From positions 386,001 through 450,000 of the forward strand of contig JAANYP010002051.1 in assembly GCA_020465985.1 (NCBI GenBank): a stretch of 64,000 nt of DNA, given 5' to 3'. Positions 54,439-64,000 of this stretch are shown one piece after another (the stretch's first letter is position 1; every line of letters begins with the position of its first letter). Made by a program: the position numbers and the translations under genes. The notes beneath the pieces were generated by a model. The model was not told where the DNA came from. It ran no database searches and was given only the letters and a program-made list of their open reading frames with translations. Origin of the DNA: Centrapalus pauciflorus. Its lineage: Eukaryota > Streptophyta > Magnoliopsida > Asterales > Asteraceae.

Positions 54439-57041
54439 GGGGTAGGATCCCTTGTGCACAATATTAAGGGTGCAAACAATGTGAACCAGTTAGAATAAAA
54501 CACCTCAGCATGTGAAATTAACTTACGTGGATTTTAATAAATAAAGATTCAGGGGCATTATGGTCATAAAATTACTGAAAATGCAATCAGCGGTTTCTAT
54601 GGTTCGTAAGTTGGAAACCGGTAAGGGACAAACCGCAACAATCATCCGAATTGCAGGGGAGATGGGTGACGATGGGATTTTGACGTTATCTGCAACAAGC
54701 ATCTCCCATTGTTACTCTATATTAATCGGAAAAGAGGATTGAACGAAATTCAGAATAGTAACACGACTAGGGTTCATAAAATCGCCAGGAGAACAAGAGA
54801 TTTATGGAATCAAACGCGGAGATGGAAAAGGTATTGCAGGGAAGTAATGTTGAATATCCGATGACCGTGGAAGACGATTTAGGAGATAGACGTAAAGCCA
54901 AAGGCAAGGAGATAGTGGTCATCGAGGATTCACCCATGGTCGCCATTCCAGGTTAGTGTCGTCTACCGTTTTTTAGCATTGGTGTACCACAGAGGCTACA
55001 GATGCGGTTGGGTCCGGTTAGGATTTGTTGATGCAGCCGTTGCAGCGACTGCAGTTGCTGGAATTTAAGCAGCAGTGTTACCGTGTGCAGCGGTTGCAGC
55101 CTGTGCAGAGACCGTTGATATGCATAATTAGTCTGATTCTGTTTTGTAGTGAAAGTAGGGAATATTTGCATTTGTTGGATAGTATAAAAGCTCATGATTC
55201 ATTGCAGACTGTGCAACGAGTGTTGTTTTTTTTCCTGAATTTGGATTCATCTGCAATATGCAGAATTGATGGATGGTTTTCGTTTCTGTAAAATAAGTAA
55301 TTACGAACATAGTCTAGGTCCATATAGGAAATACGTATAGATCATTATGGAGTAGTAGTTTGAAGAACTAACCTGAATTTGGGCGGTGGCTCATGATTCA
55401 ATGCAGCCTGTGCAGCGAGTGTTTTTTTTTTTGGGTGTTCCCGTTTTGCTTTGTAGTCACGATATGCAGTATTTATATGTGTTCTGCGCATGAATATCTC
55501 AGATTTATCATGTTGTTCAAATCTGTTGTTATTCAATATATTACCATGGCAATGTGAAGCGGTTGCAGTTGCAGTAGGTCGGCAGTCCAACTGCTGCATT
55601 TTGTTGTTCGGTAGGATGAAATGCGAGTAGTTAGTGCAGCCTGTGTAGGGGTTGCAGTTGCACGGGGTAGGCCACCAATCTGCTTTAGTGTGCTGTTGGA
55701 ACGTATGAAAGTAATGGCAGCCTGTGCTGCGAATGTTTGTATGATTGAGTAGTCTGATTTTGCTTTGTAGTAAAAGTAGGCACAATTAGTATTTGTTGGG
55801 AATTATGAAAACGCAGCAGGTGATGCATCCAGTGCAGTGACTGTGTGTATGGTTGGTTAGTCTGATTTTGCTTTGTAGTCAAAGTAGGGACTATATGTAT
55901 TTGTTCTGATCATGAATAGCTTAGAATTAGTGTATTGTTGTTACCTGTTGGTATTCAATAGAATTGGACAACAATGATGCAAATCTAGATTAGTCGCACT
56001 ATGCAATAAGTTTAAGTTAACAAGCATTATATTTTGCAACATGAATTTCATGGTTCATAGGATCTGTTGTTGATGCATAAAGTATGTTATTTGGTAAACT
56101 TGAGAACTCTGTAATTTATTGAATTGAGGCATATCCTGGATATATTCACTTATGCTTCACCTGATTTCCATCCTTCATAGTGTGCTGTTAAGCTTTTTTG
56201 ACCATTTAATATATATTTGGGACTGTGAAAGCATATATATAATCTGCTGCAGTTACACAACGTTACTCTACTAGGCATTTTAGACATTCAACGTAAACAA
56301 TCAAATTGATACAGAATGCAATTCCGAAGATGACATAATAAAACATAAACAATCAAATTGATACAGACACGAGACAAGAAAACGATAATACGAAATCCAT
56401 TGAAATAGTTCGAAATAGACTACGATCATTCAACGAATAATCGAATCGGTGATTGTAAAAGAAAACAACTAGCCGAAGCAATCGGGTGATGGCGCAGAGT
56501 ACCGTAGAAGCAAATTGACACATTCGAGATGAACACGCAGGAGAAGAAATCATGGGTTAATCGGCAGTCCAACGTAGAACGATCGCTGATACTAGCGAAC
56601 CACTTCACAGAGTGAATTCGAGATTCGGCAATTCGGAAATATTTAAATACAAAGGACGATGCTGCAGATGATTAAAACATAGAAGGAATTTCGATACTAG
56701 CAAACTTCATCTCGAATGAACTCGAGATATGGTAATTCGGAAGAATTTAAAAACGAAGAAAGATGATGCGGAATTGCGAATTATTAAATTAAAACCAAGA
56801 AGAAAACAAATCTGCTCATGAAAGGATAATGGTACGGATTTTTAGGAGGGTTCCACCATTCCAGGACATAATTATCCAACCTCAAGAATAAACTAAAATA
56901 CCCAAGTATTTGCTAATTACCTTATTACCCCTAACTGTAATTAAAAAAATTAATTATATTGATTAAAACATGGGCTGACATGGCAGGCCCTAATTGGTTC
57001 ACACTGTTCACATACAACATCTTGTTCACAAAAGATCTTCC

Positions 57042-57044
<3 letters not shown>
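54439..57044. mobile_element. TA-microsatellite-inserted element 2 (2.6 kb)
   Basis: The left end GGGGTAGGATCCCTTGTGCAC and the right end, in reverse AGAGGGAAGATCTTTTGTGAAC, continue as an imperfect inverted repeat for about 55 bp (GTGCAAACAATGTGAACCAG against TGTGAACAGTGTGAACCAAT). TA repeats flank it. The interior contains a candidate first exon at 54804-54951. After that come diverged repeats of about 110-300 bp with the word TTTTGTAGTNAAAGTAGG (near 55141, 55449, 55762 and 55870) and CAGCCTGTGCAGCGAG. Near the right end a duplicated block of about 110 bp (56600-56800, ACTCGAGATATGGTAATTCGG type) is present. Confidence 0.65.
54804..54951 (+). CDS. Candidate first exon inside the TA-inserted element
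   Basis: An ATG at 54804 opens 49 codons, then a donor-like G|GTTAGT at 54951/54952. The predicted peptide starts MESNAEMEKVLQG, is acidic in the middle (TVEDDLGDRR) and has a basic patch followed by KEIVVIEDSP. The GC content and codon pattern are higher than in the surroundings. It could be the first exon of an element-encoded protein whose other exons are deleted, or a captured host exon. No family is recognised and no matching downstream exon was found. Confidence 0.3.
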
Positions 57045-57075
<31 letters not shown>

Positions 57076-57079
<4 letters not shown>

Positions 57080-57802
57080 GAGTGGGGTACCATGTTAGAC
57101 TGGGGTACCGGGGAACCATTTATAGCCAATCATTTGTCATTAAAATTATTAAAATATAATATAAATTTTGCTTAAAAATATTTCCCACATTAATTAATGC
57201 ATGTTGCGGGTAAAAATGGTATCAAAAAGTTTAAATTAAAATCAAAGATTTTGTGTATCCCATGAAAATCTCTGTGTATCCAATGAAAATCTCCATTTCA
57301 GTTAATATCATTCCTTACACCTATACTGAACATGTGCAATGATGACACTCTATAAACCACGATTGAACATGTTCAATACCGTCAATATTGGTTTATTACC
57401 AAAACGGTTAACAGCGACTAAAAACACAATAAACTCCGATTGCACATGTTCAATAACGTGTAAATCAATTTGAACCTTCACGAACGGTTTGAAGAAAATA
57501 ATACATATCTTTATTTGACACATCCGATTGAACATGTTCACTAAAACTCATTGTCGAATCCGATTGAACATGTTCACTAAAACTCATTGTCGAATCCGAT
57601 TGAACATGTTCATTAAAAGCCATTTTGAAATTTATTATGGATTTGTTATGGAAGTAAATCCCTAAAATTGTGGGATCCATTAATTTATTAGTTTTTATCT
57701 ATTATTTAAGATAAACCATTGACTATATTACCCTTTTAAACTTATAACCAAACATGGATGGACTCCGGTTCCCCAGTCTAATATGATACATCATTGATCC
57801 CG

Positions 57803-57806
<4 letters not shown>
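57076..57806. mobile_element. TA-microsatellite-inserted element 3
   Basis: The left end contains GGGGTACC, TTAGACTGGGGTACC and GGGGAACC. The right end, in reverse, reads GGGTCGGGATCAATG and then TTAGACTGGGGAACCGGAG, forming an imperfect inverted repeat of about 45 bp. TA runs flank both sides. The interior carries the palindrome TGAACATGTTCA at least four times, partly in 36-bp tandem units (57527-57618). No coding. Confidence 0.65.
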
Positions 57807-57877
<71 letters not shown>

Positions 57878-57879
57878 AC
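57807..57879. repeat. (TA)n then (TG)n microsatellite
   Basis: About 28 TA units (57807-57863) pass directly into TG units (57864-57878). It forms the right flank of the third TA-inserted element. Confidence 0.9.
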
Positions 57880-58999
57880 TCTGGAGAAGTAAAGAAGCAA
57901 TACTAGCCTCATATATCAATTAAGGAAGAGTTGTGATAAAAAAGAATTATAATTGTAACATTGATTGAATATATAAAGGGTCATTAGCAAAATCAAAGAA
58001 AGGGTAAAAATAATATGAACAATGTTTTCTTTTACGATACATTGTGATTCTCCAATGATCTACGAAACATACATATATGTGTGTGATTAAAAGAATAAAT
58101 TAATAGTACGTGATTACTTAATTATTATGATCCATAATTATTGCCTGCCCACCAAGCATTGCTTGGCTAGCTAGCTAACACACCATTAACATACCCCCAT
58201 CAACTTACGATAATGTATAATATTATACTCCATAGCTTGATGGACAAAACTTAGGTTAAGTTCCACTAGTTCAATTTGGTAAATCTAAAGTCGTCCATCC
58301 ACCAATGGATTATAGGTTTTCAGATTCAAAATGTAACAATTCCATTTTATCACTTTTTAAATATAATTATTATCATATACGATTTCAGTTTAGTGGTTTG
58401 CATGGACAATGTGTAACATCCCGATTTAAATTATTGATTTTCCTCATTAATATTGATTGTGATATTGTGCTACTAGCACGATATATGGGGCATTCTTTGC
58501 TCATATATACTTTGTGGATGACATGAAACAATTGTAAGATATATGTAATCTATGTACTCACTAAGTATAAACTTACCATTTCGTTAATATTTTTACAGAA
58601 AAAGAAAACGGTGAAGTCGGACTTTCTAGCTTGGTCGTGATTATTGAAGTTAACGAAGACTATCATGCATCCAATACTCGGTATAAATAAACATGTTGTG
58701 GGGTAGGTAATGGGTAGGATTATATTATGTTGACTTTAAACTAAATTATCGATCAGTCAAAACTAACGCATTTTCTTGTGATTATCTCATAATAATATTT
58801 GGGCACGCAATTAGGACAAATAATTGTTATAGGAAAATGACTATACACGATCACGAATAACATTCAAGAGATTCTTCGTTTCTATCTTAGAGATTACATA
58901 CCTTTTATACTGGTTTTTAGTTTTATTTACAATATTTAGAGATTCATCTACGGTTGTCTAACATCCATTGCCACCACAAAGGTCGGTCCGCTCGTGCTT
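57880..58999. other. Intergenic DNA with an LTR-like start
   Basis: TGTAACATCCCGATTTAAAT at 58412 resembles the first bases of the solo LTR at 10471 and of similar plant LTRs. About 250 bp of LTR-like sequence follows, but no end or target duplication is found, so it is probably a truncated LTR. No gene is seen. Confidence 0.35.
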
Positions 59000-59194
59000 G
59001 AAGGACTGTTATTAAAGAAAAGTGTAAAATGGTCATTATAAAAGATTTAACCATTTCATGGTTAAAGTTAACAGCAGAGTGACCAATTTTGCAAGTAAAC
59101 AGTGAAGATAAGGACCGTTTATGCAAAATTGAAACTACATGGACCGTATCCAAAGTTTTATGTAAACCACAGGGACCATTTCTGTAATTTACTC
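59000..59194. mobile_element. Right end of a Mutator-like element
   Basis: The terminal 120 bp (GCAAGTAAAC, TTTATGCAAAATTGAAAC, AAACCACAGGGACCATTTCT, GTAATTTACTC) matches the right arm of the intact element at 40543-42250. The left part is missing or diverged. Confidence 0.7.
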
Positions 59195-59222
59195 TTTTTT
59201 TATTTATTACTATTATTATAAG

Positions 59223-59405
59223 TAGAGTTAATTGCATAGATGGTCATTTAACTATCCCCAAATTGCAGTTATCGTCCTTTTTTCGAAAACGTTGCAAATT
59301 GGGTGGTTTATGTATCGAAAAGTTGCATTTATGGTCCTTTCTAACGATTTCCGTTAACTTTTGAGGTTAAGTCAAGGGCATTTTCGTCTTTTTAAAGATA
59401 AATGA
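59223..59405. mobile_element. Truncated Mutator-like terminal region (candidate)
   Basis: GAGTTAATTGCATAGATGGTC, TGCATTTATGGTCCTTT and a TTTCCGTTAACTTTTGAGG block are of the same style as other Mutator-like ends here but belong to another subfamily. No matching opposite end is present. Confidence 0.45.
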
Positions 59406-59415
59406 CTTCTTTGCA

Positions 59416-59459
<44 letters not shown>
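59416..59459. repeat. (ATT)n microsatellite
   Basis: About 14 ATT units directly 3' of the trihelix fragment (read on the minus strand). Confidence 0.95.
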
Positions 59460-59485
59460 ACAGATTCAAATTTTGGATTGGAAGA

Positions 59486-59790
59486 TTAAAGAACACAGCG
59501 ACCGTTTTCCATGGCCTCCATGGCTTCAAAGTAGAACCACGAGGAGAAGAACCGACCGCCAGAGTAGGACGAGGCGCGTTGCTTCTCAGCACGGTGGCGC
59601 TGGTGCAACTTCTTCATCTTGTGGCGGCACTGGGCGGAGGTCTTGGGCGGGTGACGTCCCAATCAGGGTTTCGTAAAAAGGCACGATGGAAGGCGTACCA
59701 CCGTTCACGATAGGCTTCGAGTAGAACGAGGGCCTCGTCACGCGTCCAGCAGGGCGGCGGAAATTTCCGGACTGGCTTGGTGGCGGACAT
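59486..59790 (-). pseudogene. Trihelix transcription factor fragment (ASIL/Myb-SANT-like), frameshifted
   Basis: On the minus strand an ATG at 59790 opens a frame starting MSATKPVRKFPPPCWTRDEA, then LLEAYRERWYAF and RNPDWD. Tryptophans at residues 15, 31 and 45 match the N-terminal trihelix (GT-type) DNA-binding domain of ASIL-like factors. Past residue 46 the family pattern continues only in another frame, with PPKTSAQCRHKMKKL, then HRAEKQRAS, RFFSSWFYFEAMEAM and a TAA at 59486-59488. A deletion near 59650 removed several codons of the link (usually an AVA...RCP segment) and shifted the frame. The length of 305 bp is not a multiple of three. The fragment is strongly GC-rich against AT-rich surroundings. 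Its own upstream region is replaced by the truncated RABH copy two bases before the ATG. Family members are normally 250 residues or more, so it is also 3'-truncated. Confidence 0.8.
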
Positions 59791-59792
59791 GG

Positions 59793-61330
<1,538 letters not shown>

Positions 61331-61536
61331 TTAAACGGATGAAGTGAGAAACCTAGCAGAAATTTGAGTCGTAAATCGTCTGTTTTGCGCTGTCGACTTT
61401 GAATTGATTTTGAAATGGAGTCGCTGGGCGAGTGGGCGGTACAGCGATGGTATTGATCGAGTTCGAGTCTCCACTGCGCAAAATTTGACAGCTTATACAT
61501 TGTTTTCAGTTGACTGGTGTCTTAAAATAATTTTTA

Positions 61537-63249
61537 GAGTAAATTACAAAAATGGTCCCTGTGGTTTGCATAAAATTTTGGATCCGGTCCTTGTGGTTTC
61601 AATTTTGCATAAACGGTCATTATTTGCATAGTTTACTTGCAGAAATGGTCCCTCTGTCTCATTTATTTTCCTAAATGACAATTATACCCTTCTTCTTAAT
61701 AACAATTTTGGTCCCTTTCTTTTCATTAATTTTGTTTTTGTTTTAAATTATAAATCTTATTTTAATAAATGGTGATTTAATTAATTTATTAGTATTATTA
61801 TTATTACTACTTAAAATGTATTTATTTTTTATTAAAGTTATATTTTTATCTATTTAATAAATATATTTTACATTTCTATTACGTATTTAGTTTACTTATT
61901 AAAATTTTATTTATATTATATTTTATTATTATAATTTTGGTATGGTTTTTTATGTTTCCATCTATTTATTTCATTACATTAATATATTTTGATTTCACTA
62001 TACCTTTTTAGTTTTTAAGAAAAATATATAAACTTAGGATTTAATTCATTTGGATTTAGATATTTGTTACATTATTATTTTGGTTTAAACTTGATATTTT
62101 ATTTGTTTTGATTTAAACATTTTGTTACATTAAAACATTTAAATCAAAATAAATAAAAATGTTAGATTTATATAGTTTTCTTGTAAATTATAATTAAACC
62201 AAAACATATTAATATAATAAAATATATATGTCATAACAAATGAATTGTTATGTTTATATATTTTATTCGAAAGTTATAACCTACTTCAAAACGTATTAAC
62301 CTAACAAAAAAAATTTAATATTTTATTATACTAATATGTTACGGTTTAAATAAATTTTAATTTATCCTACGTTTCATTTATTATTTTTAATATGATTATA
62401 TTGTTACATTAATACGATTCGAATTAATTATAATTTTTAAGGAAAAAAAAATATAAACTTAGCATTTTTTTATTTTGATTTTTAATTTTTTTGTTAGGTT
62501 AATACGTTTTAAGTTTGTTACAACTTTCAAGTAAAAAATATAAACATAACATTTTATTCGTTATGATTTAAATATTTTGTTATAGTAATATGTTTTGGTT
62601 TATTTATAATCTACAATAAAACTATATAAACCTGATTATTTGTTTTGACTTAAATGTTTTAATGTAACCAAATATTTGAATCAAAACAAATAGAATATTA
62701 AAGTTAAACCGAAATAATAATGTAACAAATATCTAAATCCAAACGAATTAAATCCTAAGTTTATATATTTTCTTTAAAAATGTATAATGAAATCAAAATA
62801 TATTAACCTAATGAAATAAATAGATGGAAACATACAAAATACAAAAAAAAAAAAACATATAAATATATAACAATGAAATCTTATATAAATAAAGTTATAA
62901 TAAATAAATTAAATACACAATCGAAACGTAAAAAAAATAAATTAATTGATAAAAATATAACTTTAATAAAAAATAAATACATCTTTAATAATAATAATAA
63001 ATTAATTAAATCATTATTTATTAAATTGAGATTTAAAATTTAAAAACAAAAACAAAATTCATTAAAAGAAAAGGACCAAAATTGTTATTAATGAAAAGGG
63101 TATAATTGTCAATAAGGAAAAGAAATGAGATGGAGGACCATCTATGCAAGTAAACTATGCAAATAAGGACCCTTTATGCAAAATTGAAACCACAGGGACC
63201 AAATCCAAATTTTTATACAAACCACAGGGACCATTTTTGTAATTTACTC
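61537..63249. mobile_element. Duplicate of the fold-back Mutator-like element
   Basis: It corresponds to 40543-42250 with the same ends and the same TAATTTTTA flanks, so it arrived by segmental duplication and not by a new transposition. It is 5 bp longer because of A- and T-run changes, with one substitution noted. Confidence 0.9.
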
Positions 63250-64000
63250 TAATTTTTAATTGCAAACGTAAATACAATAATTTAAAGAATATTACCTTTT
63301 ATTTTCAGTTATTCAAAACGATACATTAATTAAGAATGATTATTCAAAACGATACATTATTTAGCAATTAAATTTTAATTTAGTTTTCTATTTTGAAATT
63401 TTGATTAAAAGTAATAGTTAAATGTGTACAAATTATGATAGTTTAATGGTCAAATGTGTAAAAAAATATAATAGTTTGGTGGTTAAATGTGTACAAGATA
63501 TGATAGTTAAGTGACCAAATGTGTACAGAATAATAATAATTGTCTGTAATAAAATATTAAACGCACTAATCAAGTCAATTCCCTTTTCATTAACAATTAT
63601 TCTAATTCGTGACTTTTATGATAGGGATGATCAAAAATCTCATTTTTCCTGACTCATACCAGTATCGTCCCTAACCTGTTCCGTAACCGGTACTGATTAG
63701 ACAAAGATGGTACGGTACTCGGGACCCATATGTCACTTAAATCGGAAGTCAAAAAAACGAGAGTCGAGACTAGTTTAATTCGAAAATTTTCGGTACCGAA
63801 TTTGAGATATAAATAGTCATATTTTTTAAAATCCTAATGTAATCCATATAATTTCCTAAATCATGATTATACGCAAAAACCCATTTTAAATCTTGAATTA
63901 TCATTCATCATTCATTCCAATCAATCATCTAACACTTATGAAACTGACGTTAGTTAGTATAAATGTGAACTTTTTTCTCCTGTGGTTTTTGTGTTTTAAT

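Noticed and set aside
55345..55785. 146-residue minus-strand frame
   Set aside because: It spans the diverged internal repeats of TA-inserted element 2, and the His/Asn/Thr-rich composition reflects the repeated GCAG words.

Overview
The window is nuclear DNA of a flowering plant, almost certainly a eudicot; the mix of repeats fits an asterid such as a member of the Asteraceae, but that placement is inference. The DNA is very AT-rich and dominated by transposons, with introns bounded by GT..AG. There is no sign of bacterial or organellar sequence. Only three complete host genes can be read with confidence. GDCH, the H-protein of mitochondrial glycine decarboxylase, lies on the minus strand at 31998-33385. 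A RAB6-like GTPase of the RABH class lies on the minus strand at 35046-40312. The Golgi transport protein GOT1 lies on the plus strand at 44294-47871. All three assemble from exons into continuous frames of the usual family length. A possible small two-exon gene of unknown function ends at 31528.

Region by region: 1-10.4 kb holds a 5'-truncated LINE, a hAT-like element split by a CACTA transposon with a decayed transposase, a Helitron with a nested hAT-like element, and fold-back elements. 10.4-13.5 kb holds a clean solo LTR with its 5-bp target duplication and LTR-like debris. 13.5-30 kb is intergenic, with MITEs, a SINE, two more hAT-like elements, a PIF/Harbinger MITE, a second Helitron and a 600-bp strand-asymmetric G-rich block. 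30-48 kb is the gene island. 48-53.5 kb holds a frameshifted PIF/Harbinger ORF1-type pseudogene, a small CACTA-type MITE and AT-rich tandem repeats ending in a Helitron-like hairpin. 53.6-57.9 kb holds three unrelated elements in a row, each inserted in (TA)n microsatellite.

The most notable structure is a duplication. From 59793 to the window end the sequence repeats 38799-43001 almost perfectly and in the same orientation. The copy begins exactly inside RABH exon 2. At the junction the truncated RABH piece is joined, two bases from its start codon, to a GC-rich fragment of a trihelix transcription factor gene. The simplest reading is a tandem duplication of a unit of about 21 kb (38799-59792) containing GOT1, with one breakpoint in RABH and the other at the trihelix gene. 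It creates a chimeric RABH-trihelix reading frame. A false duplication made by genome assembly is the main alternative.

The genes do not form a pathway. RABH and GOT1 both serve Golgi vesicle traffic and are divergently arranged about 4 kb apart, but that pairing may be chance. A 1.7-kb fold-back Mutator-like element sits 230 bp upstream of the RABH start codon and is present in both copies of the duplication.
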